A stretch of 64,000 nt of DNA. Source: Dioszegia crocea (Eukaryota > Basidiomycota > Tremellomycetes > Tremellales > Bulleribasidiaceae). The translations under genes and the position numbers were made by a program. The DNA lies in assembly GCA_001600615.1 (NCBI GenBank), contig BCKK01000006.1, positions 248,001 through 312,000 on the forward strand, read 5' to 3'. The notes beneath the pieces were generated by a model. The model was not told the origin of the DNA, did not search any database, and was given only the letters and a program-made list of their open reading frames with translations. Shown piece after piece: positions 47,116-58,005 of the stretch (within the stretch, counting starts at the first letter, position 1; each line of letters opens with the position of its first letter).

Positions 47116-47937
47116 ATGTCGGGGGATCATGCTGATCGTTCCCCTGTCAATATGGTCGAACTCGATCTGGGCAAAAACTCGGACAAGGTCCGCCGAGAAT
47201 ACGTGGGTTGTGCCGCGAATACAGCTAACTTCAGCTCGTCCCATCCTCAGGCTGGATTGGGGATATCGCCATTCCCCTCTCGAGACTCACTGGGCTATGG
47301 GACATCTTCATCCTCTCAGCGTTGTTCATTCTCTCCTGGACCATGATCCGACTGAGTGACCGCATCATCGCCTTGATTCTCGCAAGGGCGTTCGACACCA
47401 CCATTCCCCTGCAGCATCATTGTAAGTTCCGTCAAAGCAAAGCTCAACCAAAGTAAATCCCAAAGTGCAGAACTTACATGCGTCGCATTGCGAGCGGTAT
47501 TGGTCAATCTGGTACATTGCCACCGCGATAGAAGTCGGCGCGTACTTCTTGCTCCATCCAGATCTCTTCACGATGGTTACCGCATTCAAGACCTCGGCGA
47601 TGGTGGTGTTGTGGCATGGCCGAAGTGCGGATGGTACCTTTGTAAGTCGGGTCTGGGTTTAGCTGATCACTAGTGGACGACCAAAATGACCAGTCTTTCT
47701 GGAACGTCAAGCCGTTCCTCTGGAGGGGATAGCCGTGCCGCACCCAACAAACAAGATGAATGGAATGAGCTGCTGAAAGCAGCAGGTTATACTTCCAAAG
47801 CACGAAGGGAGATGTTCAAATCGCTCAAGGGGGTTAAATCCGACGAGCGACAGGGGCGGGTAACGGAATGGTGCAAAGCGACTGGGCAGCAGCTGAAGGA
47901 TCAAATCAAGAAGTACGAGGCTAGAGCGAAGGATTGA
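47116..47937 (+). CDS. Predicted multi-pass membrane protein, unknown function
   Basis: Four exons (47116-47202, 47235-47421, 47454-47641, 47674-47937) encode 241 residues. I do not recognise the family. Hydrophobic segments are LWDIFILSALFILSWTMI, with RIIALILARAF close behind, WSIWYIATAIEVGAYFLL and MVTAFKTSAMVVLW, so three or four membrane passes. The C-terminal 85 residues are hydrophilic, Lys/Glu/Arg-rich and helical (DEWNELLKAAG, QQLKDQIKKYEARAKD), probably cytosolic. The acceptor of intron 2 (CCAAAG at 47448-47453) follows a CTCAAC branch site and is the only one keeping frame. It follows ULA1 in the same direction and its stop is 2 nt from the stop of the convergent GILT gene. Confidence 0.6.
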
Positions 47938-47939
47938 CA

Positions 47940-48686
47940 TCATGCATGTCGTAGATTCTTCCATTCTGCCTCGATGACGCGGATAAAGTCTGCAGAGGTG
48001 TGGCCATCCTGGTCTCAGAACACTTTCTTGTCGTTACTCACATTGCAACCTCGCCAGGCTCCTCCATCTACTTCACACCTCCTTATACCCCCGTGTACAA
48101 GGGTACTTTCGATAACCACTGTACAGCTCGTCGTTATCCCTGTTGCTCTTGTCTTCCCCACATTCTCCTTGAGCAAAGCTCTGCCTTCATCGCCCTCGAC
48201 GCACTTACCAACGCCGCTCGCTCGCCAATCGACCTTGGAAGACTCGGCGCATCGCTTGGTGAGGCTGAGCTTGCCGATGTCCTCATAATAGTAGTTCTGA
48301 CAGGCAAGGTTGGCGTAGAAGGGGTTCAATGGCAGGTACTTGTGTAGGCAGAGTTGATGGGCATTGCCGATGCACTCAAGTTCGCCATGCTTGCAAGAGT
48401 ATCCAAGAGGTTCGGATCGATTTGGACTACCAATCAGCTGGAGCATCGCGCTGACTCACGCCGCAATATAACCCAACGACAGATCGATCTTGCTACCGAC
48501 ACTCTCGATGACTTTATCAAAGACACTCTCGCAGAGTCGCTGGCTTCAGTGCCGCCCCCAAGCTGAACTTACAGCATCCGGGCAGCGAGACATCACATAG
48601 AGCGTGACGTTGACTTTGGGCGAAGCAGACCATGGGACTTGAGGAAAGGCACAGGAAGATGCGGCCAGTAGGAGTATATACCACAT
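47940..48686 (-). CDS. GILT-family thiol reductase-like secreted protein
   Basis: Four exons (48573-48686, 48460-48539, 48038-48426, 47940-47989) encode about 210 residues. A signal peptide (MWYILLLAASSCAF) precedes VNVTLYVMSRCPDARLCE, where the fungal GILT active-site region carries CPDA. The family signature C-x-HG-x2-EC-x2-N-x4-C is seen in SCKHGELECIGNAHQLC, and the end NFIRVIEAEWKNL fits the C-terminal helix. Mammalian GILT reduces disulfides in lysosomes; with CPDA rather than CxxC, redox activity is doubtful. The last donor is ambiguous: GTGAGT at 48041 breaks the frame, while the overlapping GTAACG four bases later restores the expected tail. Confidence 0.8.
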
Positions 48687-49380
48687 TGTCGTGCAGTGTA
48701 ATGGGAGATATATGCTCCCCACACCGTCTGTGGATGGCACGAGCCAAGGTCAAATTACTCCTTCGGGCAAAAGATCCCGCGTGTTTCACCTCGTTTCATC
48801 TTTTCGCCCTAATATTACCTAAGGTCAAGCCTCGAACTTCTCCCATTTGAGGCGGACTGCTATCTCAGATACATAGAGCGCAACCATGAGCGGACAGACA
48901 GGACTTTGAGCTACAGCCTCGCCTAAGAATCGCCAAATTTGGTGCATTTCTATTTGCCAACGCCCTCGGAGACGCGGCGGGTTTCCCGCACAGTCTCTCC
49001 TTGGCTTCTCTTCACCCACATATGCATCAGAAGGTATATGGAAGTATTGCTGGCATGCTGTGGTATGCGCGTACGACTTGTGGTGATTCGCAATCAGTAC
49101 AGAGGCGAGGTTCTGGAGGAAACTTCACTCGAATTAGAAAGGGCCCGGTTCAAACCATAAAGACAAGCTGTCCTTCCTCCCCCTTGCTGCATCCCGGTCG
49201 CCTTGTGGGTCTTGCTTATTCACTATATCTGGAACCCGAGCTTCAACATATGGGGCGTGGTTCAGCACTAGGCGGGTTCCACCGCAGTATGTCTCAGACC
49301 GGGAAGGCTGACCACTTTAGGACAAATGAATGCATTTTAAGACACTATATGGCTACATCTCTACAGAATCATCCGGGAAA
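48687..49380. other. Intergenic region
   Basis: About 690 nt between the GILT start and the end of the allergen-like gene. A GGTTCAAACC at 49146-49155 looks like a B box but no tRNA folds around it. Nothing else recognised. Confidence 0.4.
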
Positions 49381-50319
49381 TTACTTGGACACAGCTGAGG
49401 CACCTGAGGTCTCCTGGGATCCAACTTTTGGGCTGCCGGAAAAAAACTGGTGCTTGTGTCCAGAGTCAGAGTGAGCAAGAGGACCAGAGTCGGCCTTCTG
49501 CTTCAAGAAGTCGGAGTGGGAGATGGTGGGGAGGACAGTGGCCTCGTGAACGATGGGGGCGGTGTGAACCTTCTCCTGGACGCCGACGGTGTGGTGGACG
49601 GTGGTGGGTTGGACGGTCTCACGCTGGATGACGGGTTGGACTACGATATCAGCTCTGTGCCTTGATGCTCAGGGAACATGGATAGACATACTAGTCTCGC
49701 TGTTATGTCAGTTGTTATTCGCAAGCTCAAGGTAAGACACGGAGTGAGCAGAGGAAGACTTACTGGATGTGGTGGTGCTCGTGCTCGTTGACGTGCGTGC
49801 CGAGGTGAGCAGCGGAGCGCTCAACTTCGCCGGTCTGAACGGTGTTTTGGTGCATGGATCTCTGCTCCGACAACTTGGCCTGGTGCCTATGAACGTAAGC
49901 TTTTTATAAGATTGACAGCTGCGCCAGACCTGCAGGTATAAACTTACTCTGGAAGCATGTCCTCCTTGTGCTCACGGACGATGGTGGGTGCGGCGGAAGC
50001 GACATGCTGAGTTTCCAAAACTTTCTTGTCCTCGATGGGCTGGACTAAGAGATCAGCTTCATGGTTTCTTCTGTAAAAGCGCAGGGGGCTTACTGCGGTG
50101 CTGGTGGTGGGTGACGTGCCTCTCCCTGTCCACCGCTTCAACGGTCTCTGTGTGTTCCTTGGGACGAATGTGTTCTTGAGTGACCTCGGGAGCCACCTCG
50201 GAGCAGACCTTCAAAATGAGCGGTAATTCAATAGAAATGACGGTGTTGCTCACCTCGGTAGAGTCAGGCTTGTGGGAAGACTTCAGGAAGTCCTTGACAC
50301 CTTGAGTAATGGAAGACAT
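49381..50319 (-). CDS. Histidine-rich hydrophilic stress protein (fungal allergen-like family)
   Basis: Six exons (50254-50319, 50094-50208, 49948-50044, 49764-49886, 49692-49699, 49381-49640) encode 222 residues. The sequence is very hydrophilic with repeated V-x-P-(V/I)-x-x-E-x-x and His clusters: EVAPEVTQEHIRPKEHTETV, HVNEHEHHHIHETIQPVIQR and TVQPTTVHHTVGVQEKVH. The same layout occurs in a widespread fungal family often annotated as allergen-like; its role is thought to be stress-related and is not established. Exon 5 is only 8 nt (CGAGACTA) and carries the codons that start ETIQP. A TATATA about 86 nt upstream suggests strong, regulated expression. The divergent neighbour at 51038 shares related motifs. 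Confidence 0.75.
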
Positions 50320-51037
50320 GATTGAAAGATAAAGCGATTGAGGTGTGTTGAAAGTAGTGTGTGTGGAAATGGTTGATGGGCAGTTTCCCGTTATCCTGCA
50401 CCTCTATATAGGTCAACCTGTAGCTGCGCCGACTCACGACGTCATCCCAAGACCTGCGCGATCCCTGATGTTTGCCGTTATGGAACAGTTATGACGCAGA
50501 ACTCACATCCAGGCCGCGACAAAGTAAATTGCATCCACCGTCGCGAAAGCGACGACGCTTTGACGTCATATGGTCAGCATACTGTGAGTCGGCGATCCAG
50601 CAATGCAGATCCACGATCTAGAACCAGCTTCGTGCCTCAATCTGCCTCAATCCAGGGCTTGCGGAACGGGCCAGGGGTGACACGGTGACACCCGACCGAA
50701 GGATCTTGCAAGACGAGGCGAAGTTTTGAAGGTCAGCAACATTTGAGGGGCTCTTTCGGGAGCCGAGCCAAACAGCAACCGGCATCCATAGAACCTTCTC
50801 TGTGTGAGATCAGTTCGCCGGGCTCCATACTGCTGACGGTGCCGTCGTGGACCTAAAGAATGCTGTAATCGTCATCGGATTCAGCGCCCTGACTCAGGTG
50901 GAGTGTCGTGACTGCTTCGGCGACTGACGAGATTCGATCGGCACCCCGGCACCGAGATTGCGCTTGACGGGATGCTCTCTTAGTCTTGCTTTGCACTGTC
51001 CTGCCACCGTTGCTCCCCTCTCAGGCATCCTAAAGCA
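50320..51037. other. Shared promoter region of two His-motif proteins
   Basis: A 718-nt region between the divergent allergen-like gene and the gene at 51038. It holds the TATA element at 50405. CCCCT/AGGGG-like sequences (near 50747 and 50672) could be stress response elements but were not tested. Confidence 0.4.
50405..50410 (-). promoter_or_regulatory. TATA box of the allergen-like gene
   Basis: TATATA lies 86-91 nt upstream of the ATG at 50319 and is followed on the minus strand by GAGG. TATA boxes are uncommon in this window, so it points to inducible or strong expression. Confidence 0.5.
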
Positions 51038-52086
51038 ATGCCGAGTCTGTTTTCCAGATTCAAGCGCAAGTCTGGTTCCCACAAATCCACCGAGCCCTCC
51101 AGCCCGACGACATCACAACCGAGTGCTCCCGCCTCGCCTTCCGCCGCCCAACATGGTCGTACCAGCGACATCGGGCAAGCCCCTCGGGGTCCCTCCCTTG
51201 ACGTAGAGGACATTCCTCCGCGGTCGACGAGTCTTCACGAGTCTGCAGCCAAAGCACCCAGCCATCGAAGCGAACCTAAGCCAGTCGCAGATGTGGATAC
51301 CCTCCCAAACATCGGCGGACTTGCGCTGTCAGCGAGGACAGATGACGCTCCACAACTTCCCCCTCTTTCTTTCGACACAAATCGCCCTGATGCGGCCAAC
51401 GAAACCTTGGAGCATCAGCGGGCCTCTCTGGTTGAGGGGATCGCTTCAGAGGCAAGGTCAAGGAAGGGAGAGGGCCTGAGTGATGCTGGCAGAGTCGCAT
51501 TTGCGGCAGCTGGTTTCGGGGAGCAGGCCAACAACACTGGGTCACTGGAGGTCGAGACGAGATACCTGAAGCCTGTTGTCCAGGTAAGCTGGCATTTAGA
51601 TTTCCAGCTAATGAGTAGGAAACTATCATCCTCAAAGAGCATGTAGAGACAACTACAGTCATTGATCGACACATCCACCAGCATCACGTCTATCCTAAAA
51701 TCCAACCCATCTCTGATCCCAATCCCATCCGCCTTGAACCCCATCACCGAATATTCTCAGCCCTCGATGGCAAGTGGCATGAAGTCATAGGCGACGCAGC
51801 TGCGATTGCTATACTAGGAGAGGACGTGTTCTACAACGGGAAGAAGGAAGTGCGCGAGGAGCGCAAGATGGCGATGCCCGGCTTGGGCGGCGAGGTCGAT
51901 GAGCGGGCCTTCGAGGCGAGGGTGGTTGAGAGGGAGGGTGTGAAAGGGGAAGGGATGGGATCTTGGCATCAGCTGAAGGGGTTAGCCGGTCTCGATGAGA
52001 CTCCGGACAAGATGAAAGGCGAAGGGTGGATGTTACCTGAAGAAGAGATGGGACCAGTGCAACGGACAGTTGGGATAGCTTTATGA
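51038..52086 (+). CDS. Hydrophilic protein with allergen-like His motif
   Basis: Two exons (51038-51583, 51619-52086) encode 337 residues. The N terminus is basic (MPSLFSRFKRKSGSHKS) and the next 110 residues are disordered Ser/Pro. The part from about residue 140 is ordered: VAFAAAGFGEQANNTGS, then RYLKPVVQETIILKEHVETT and VIDRHIHQHHVYPKIQPI. This last block resembles VDRERHVTHHQHRIQPI in the divergent neighbour, so the two may be distant relatives. An Asp/Glu/Lys-rich helical tail ends the protein. No membrane segment or enzyme motif is visible. The TAG in the acceptor would be an in-frame stop if the earlier GAG were used, so 51618 is firm. Confidence 0.65.
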
Positions 52087-52515
52087 TAGTTGGTTTGCCT
52101 TGTAGCTAATAGGGGGCAGGTATCATGTATTTACTATCCACGCTGTGGCTCAGGCTCTGACTGCCAGTATCCAGCCGGGTCCAGATGAACCAAGGTGTGG
52201 TGGGGGTGATGTTCACCGGAAGATGAGTACTCAAGATCTGCAATGCGCGGTCGAGTGGATGATCGGATGACGCTCATTCTCGCTCAGAGATATAGAGGAC
52301 TTACTGCAACCAGGAAGGATATAGCTGGCCTGCGAATGGCTATGCGTACTGCTCCCGAGGCTTAGCTTCAGCGCATGAGGCTCCCCTCTGTTGATGCAGG
52401 TTGATGCAGGTACGAGCATGCCGTAACCCGACTGGGACAACTGGCACAGCTGGGCGTAGATTCCCATTTGCATCACCTCTCTGCCTACATCAACCTTAGC
52501 CACCTCTCAGCCTGC
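52087..52515. other. Intergenic region upstream of the Rho GEF gene
   Basis: A 429-nt gap between two plus-strand genes. A 12-bp direct repeat, GTTGATGCAG twice near 52391-52412, is the only pattern seen. Confidence 0.4.
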
Positions 52516-55500
52516 ATGTCCGACGATTCACAATGGTCCCACGCAAATACTTCGTCAAATCATAGGCGGCCTGTGCTTCCCTCCCCTCCCTCAACCCAGC
52601 ACGCCAACCCTTACACCTACGACCATCGAGCACCGCTTCGACATGTGAGCGGTAGCAGAGCACCCCTTCCGACGCCGCCAATGGATTTTGGCCCGGCTAC
52701 TCAGCTCACTGGGTCCACAGGACGCAGACCGCTGCCGAAACCACCAAGTCAGGAACCTCGCACTCTGCCAGTCGCTCCCGCGGCGCGCCCGCTCCCCCCG
52801 CTCGGCTTGCCAAGCTCTCCCTATCCCACCTCTCGCCCCGGTCCATCACGCCCAACTTTCGCTCCCATCGGGGCAGACCCATTCGTCACTCCGACGGCAA
52901 CACCCGCTACGAGCGAGAACCATCTATCATACCATGACAATGAGCAAGTGCCCCCGGTAGATACACCTTTGAGCACGAGGTCGAGCTTCAACCGCAACGG
53001 ATCATCCACGCTGGATGTCCGGCGTCTGTCTCAATCCTGGGCGGAGCAGTCTCGGCCCCCCACTGATTGGGTCGAGCGAAAGCTGCAGATCCATCACACT
53101 CATCGACATGGTGAAGATGGCGAGGAGATGGAAGAGGAGGAATATGAGGATGAATGGGAAGAGGAAGAGATGGAAGTGAACGAGATACGCTTTTTCCAGC
53201 CTGCGTACTTGAGCGAAGCAGCGGTGCAATTGCGGGATAGGGTGGAAAAGGGAAGACACCTCAAGGCGGGGATTGCCTGGGTAGGGAGTTTTACCGGGAA
53301 AGAGATTGTCGTGAGTTCTTCAAGTTGCCCAGGCTGATGCAGACCACAATACAAGGCTTTCTACCTCCCTATACACGTGAATTCCCTTCTGACCGCCGCT
53401 TCGCCCTCAATTATGCCCTCTCCCTCCAAAATCAGTTATGGTTCGTCGAGGTTGACTGGGACATCAAGCCCCTGCGTGATTCCTCGGAGGACGTATTCCG
53501 CTTCATGGACGCTGGGACTGAAGTAGAGCTTCCCAAGGGTCTGATGACCATGGCGACCAGATGCTATTCTCCCAGCTGTCCGGGAGATTCCAGGTGCTAC
53601 TCGTCCCGGTGCCCATTCCGTACATCACCGGCGACATTCCTGTCGAAGACGGCGGCTCTACCGGCGGTGAAGCAAGTCAAGGAAGACGAGGAGTATCCGG
53701 GATGGATGTCCAGCCAGGAGGTCGATCGGCAGACAATCATCCGCCAATCGATACAGTCAGAAATACAATACGAAGCGGATTTGACAGCCATGGAGACACT
53801 GTTCATCAACGAGCTCCATGATGTCATTCCTTTCCATCGTCTTGAGGGGTTTATTGAGGACGTATTCGGGAACGCAATGGAGTTGCGGGATACCTGCCGG
53901 CGTATCATTGACAACTTCTCCATACGCCAGCGAGAGCAACATCCAATCATCCGCACGGTGGGCGACATCTTTCTCGAGGCCGCCACCGATTTCCGACTCA
54001 TGTACCCCGATTATACCGGCAATGTCCCCTCGGCCGAGCTCATTATCAAAAAAGAGCTCGACGAAAATCCCCAATTCCGGTTGCTCAATGAACGAGTTGC
54101 GCGGGAAAATGATCGGAGGCGAGACATAAAATACCTCGTCGCACGTCCCACCGACCAGCTGCAGCGCTATCCTGCCCTCTTGGAAGCTCTCCTCAACGCG
54201 ACTGAGGCGGACGATCCGGACCGGGACTTTTTGTCCGAGGCGCTCAGCAGTATTCGCAACCTCTCAGCTATCTCTCAGCTGAAGGCGTTTCACGGGTCGA
54301 GAGGGAGAGGGGTAAAGCAATGGTACGACTTGGTTCCAGAGGAACAGCAGAGAGGAATTCCTAAGAAGGAACAGAAGCGCCAAATGTAGGTCTTGACATA
54401 ACTCGGCTGACCCTAGGCAAATTTGGGAATTGATCCAAGGCGAGATGGAATATGTCGCCGACCTCGAGACAATTGACCAACTCTTTGTCGCTGGTCTGGT
54501 GGAGGCAGAGTTGCCGATCATCGAACGGAGCCGGGTGGACGATTTCGTCGACCAGGTCTTCCATAACTACCGATCACTTCTCCACGTTCACCAAAATCTG
54601 TTGGAAAAGCTGCAAGCTCGCCAACTGGAACAACATCCCAACGTTGGCGCAGTTGCGGATCTCGTCTTTGATGCTGCTTTGAACTGGCAGGAGGCATATA
54701 TGGAATATGTGACCCACTATCCCATTGCCAAAGCCAAAGTGCAAGAGGAACAAATTCGGAATCCCAGATTTGCGCAATTCCTTGACGCGTGCCGTGCAAA
54801 TCCCCTTTCCAACCGCCAAGACGTCTACCACTTCATCAACCGCCCCATCCCTCGCCTGCTGCGATACAATCTCATCCTCGCCGACATTCTCAAGTCTCTG
54901 CGAGAAACTACAGACGTTCACCCCGATATCGAAACCATCCCGCAGGTGATGGAACTTATCGGTATGCTAGGCAAGGCGACACAGAAAGGAGTGGCGGTGA
55001 ATGAGGCCAAGGTGGAGATATGGTCATTGCAACTGGATGGCGGGAAGTTCGGATCGCGGGCGGTGAAGGATCTTGATCTGCTAAGCCCCATGCGGGAACT
55101 CATATACAAGAGTACCGTGTTCCGACAACCCGAATCCATTGGCAGTAGCTGGGTTGAGCTTCGGCTACTGCTTTTCGACAATTACCTCGTCCTCGTCAAG
55201 AGTGACAAACGCCAGAAGCGATTTGTCATCAATCGCCGGCCTATCCCGCTCGAACTCTTATCCCTAGGTCCGTTCGGTGAGGGGCCACGACGACCGACCG
55301 GAAAGCTGTTTGGCGGCGGGGATCTGGAGATGGTGTGGCCACTGAACGTACTGTTCATAGGTCAAGGTCAGCTAGGCGGACAGTACACCCTGTTTGCCGA
55401 GTCTCAGCAAATCCGGAACGAGTGGCACGAGAAACTGCAACATGCCAAGGTCCTCCGAGCTGAGGTGAACGACGCTGGGAAGGTCTTTGAACTCACGCCT

Positions 55501-56900
55501 CTGAGTACGGACACATTCTACCTGCCTTCCAACTACACGGTCGTCAAGGATGATTCCACGTTCACTGGACGAGTGACCTGCAGTATGCCCTTCAGTAAGT
55601 TTCAGTCTGGCGACGCTGATGTAGTCACCCCCGATAAACGCTATCTGGTCGCTATTGGCTGTGAAGAAGGTGTATATATCGGACTTAGGCATGACCCCAA
55701 GTCCTTGAGGAAGGTCTTGCATGTGAAGTCTGTCACCAACATTGCCGTTCTTGAAGAGTTTGGAATATTCCTCGTTCTGCAGGACAAAGTAAGCCGAAAT
55801 TCGACTCCAGCTGACGGTAGTCTTTACTTGCATACCATCTCGAGGCACTTGTGCCCTCTGGCCAATCCATACAGGTCCGCTCAGCGCCCCAGCGTCTCTC
55901 GCCTGGTAAAGATATCGTATTCTTCACCGTTGGCCAATTATCCGGTCGAACACTCGTCCTCTACATGAAGCGCAAGGGCAGTGACTCCCTCTTCCGCGTA
56001 CTGGAGCCCATCATGAATCGCAATGACGACAAGCGGCGCCCATTCGGAAACCTCCTCGGACAGCGTAGCGAATGGTTCCGCCTCTATAAGGACTTCTTCA
56101 TCCCTACCGAAGCCCTCAGCGTCCACTTCCTCAAACACAAACTAGCCGTAGTCTGTGCAAAGGGCTTCGAAATCATGGACCTCACCGATCTCAAGGGCGG
56201 CTCGATACCTGTATTTGACCCAGGCCGTCTACGGGATCGGCCACACCTCGCCGAGCTGCAACGGCGGTGCGACTCTGCCAAACCTCTCGGCATGTTCCGA
56301 TCTACAGAGACCGAGTTCTTCCTCTGTTACGATTCGTTCGGTCTCTACGTCGATCGACATGGAGAACCGAACCGAGCACAGGAGGCCATCGAGTGGGAGG
56401 GTCGGCCGGACAGCGCGGCTTTCCACCCGCCATACGTATTGCTTGTCTCGGCACAATTCATCGAGATCCGGCATATTGATACGGCCAAGTTGGTCCAAAT
56501 CTATACCGGAGGAGATATCCGGCTCACATGGGAGTAAGTTTCGCCCTTGCCAAACTGACGAACAGCGGAACGGGCGGGATGGCCAGACCATTCACCGACA
56601 ACCCTGGCCCTCAGGGATACGGAGCAGAGGTCAAATCGCAAGAGCCACAAATTCACATCTGCCAGCGACCCGAGACTCAGAAAAGGGGCGTTATCGGGCA
56701 GCACGTCTTTGAACTCACACCAACTTTGCTCCTAAACAACCCGCTGCTTAATCCAAGTCAGACCCATGACTCAAATTATTTCCCCCCTGCACCTCTCGTG
56801 AGTAAAGTTGCGAGCTAGCTAACGACAGCGACCGAGTTCCATAGTCAGTTCGGAGATGTTCTCAACGCATAGCGACAGGGTATCTTATCATGAGACATAG
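52516..56900 (+). CDS. ROM2: Rho1 GEF, Rom2/Rgf-like: DEP, two DH domains, PH, CNH
   Basis: Seven exons (52516-53310, 53343-54385, 54417-55594, 55625-55788, 55821-56533, 56566-56797, 56829-56900) encode 1398 residues. After 200 disordered Pro/Ser-rich residues comes a DEP domain (FFQPAYLSEAAVQLRDRVEKG to LWFVEVDWDIKPLRDSSEDV). A first DH domain (about 394-590) has IKYLVARPTDQLQRYPALLE; a second (about 613-800) has DVYHFINRPIPRLLRYNLIL. A PH domain follows (about 833-960) and a CNH domain (about 1000-1360, IGCEEGVYIGLRHDPKSLRKVLHVK, VLEEFGIFLVLQDK). Rom2-type GEFs activate Rho1 for cell-wall integrity. Intron 3 is 30 nt, stopless and a multiple of three. The last intron, if retained, ends the protein at 56818 instead. 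The symbol is by architecture. Confidence 0.87.
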
Positions 56901-56943
56901 ACTCATGCATCATACATCTACAATGGCTTCTTTCTTCTTTCTC

Positions 56944-58005
56944 TTATTTCTTCTCGTCGAGCTCGTGCCTGTGAACATATTTGCCTGTGGCCTTGTCGAA
57001 GACTAGGCCGTGACGAGTGCCAGAGTCAAGATCCTTGGGGTCGGAAAGGGGTTCTGACGTCAGCAGGATTCAAGCGCAGACTCACCTCCTCGCGTGTTCT
57101 CGCTGTCAGTGCTGCTAGGGAGCACCTTTGAGCTGGAGCTGGAGCTGTGGTCGTGGGTCGACCTCGCTCCGGCCTGCTGTCCAGCAAGGATCCCCGCTGA
57201 GGTCCCGGTCCCGACGTTTGCGTTGGCGTTGGAGTGACTGCCAGACTCCCCACCAACAGAGTAGTGCCCACCAGAGCCTCCAGCTGCTCCCACGCCGACG
57301 TCACTGCTATGTCCATGGCTAGCAGACTGGCCGAGGGCGGTGGCCGCAGCGGCGCCAGCAGTGCCGGTCAATGCGGCATCGCGGGCAGAGTGAGAGTGGC
57401 CTATTGTCAGCACCATACGATGCCAGGAGCTCACCTTCACCACCGCCAGCGCTGCGGTTGATGGACCCATCATAGGCGCCAACAGGGGCGCTGGGAGTCG
57501 CATGCGCAGAGTGAGAGCTCTGATGAGCTGTCTGACCTTGGTGGCCGTGCAGATTCTCTCCGAGAATGCCTACGCCAGCGCCTGTGGTGTGTGCGTTGCC
57601 TGACCATCAGCAAGATTGAGTAATTGACTTACTCTCTCCAGTCAGTGCATCTCGAGCAGAGCCACCCTGGTAGGCGCCAGAGACAGCATCACCAGAGGTA
57701 GAGTGGCCTTGCTGTCCGCTGTGCGAACCTGCGCCCATGAATTTGTCGGCGATCGGGGTTGCGTTGGTGCGTGGGAGGCCACCGGATGCGTGCTCGCCGC
57801 CCATACCCGAGTTGAAGCCCGAATCGTCGCCGTAGCCTCGAGCCTGGTTAGAGGATGAAGGGACGTGCTGACCAAATCAGCCTCGCCGGAGTTGGGACCT
57901 CGAATGACTTACTCCTCCGCCAACTCCTGTTCCAGCACCGTGTTCGCCTTCAAGCGGAGCGGCTTGACCGACGACCGCACCGATGGGTTTACCGAGAGTG
58001 TTCAT
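56944..58005 (-). CDS. Gly/Ser/His-rich hydrophilic protein, possibly stress-related
   Basis: Five exons (57913-58005, 57633-57867, 57435-57599, 57086-57400, 56944-57053) encode 305 residues. I do not recognise a named family. The N terminus NTLGKPIGAVVGQAAPLEGE is the most ordered part. Repeated short units follow, such as GGSARDALTGES and HSARDAALTGTAG, within Gly/Ser/His-rich sequence, and the end is HGLVFDKATGKYVHRHELDEKK. This composition fits LEA-like or hydrophilin proteins that protect against drying. A strong TATATAAG box lies 74 nt upstream. It converges with the Rho GEF gene, 43 nt apart. Confidence 0.65.

Noticed and set aside
47365..47589. Minus-strand frame with a good donor across the membrane-protein gene
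   Set aside because: Only the plus-strand model joins four exons in frame and has membrane helices; the minus frame has no matching acceptor or start.
49130..49180. GGTTCAAACC resembling a tRNA B box
   Set aside because: The five bases on either side do not pair as a T stem and no acceptor stem or D arm is found.
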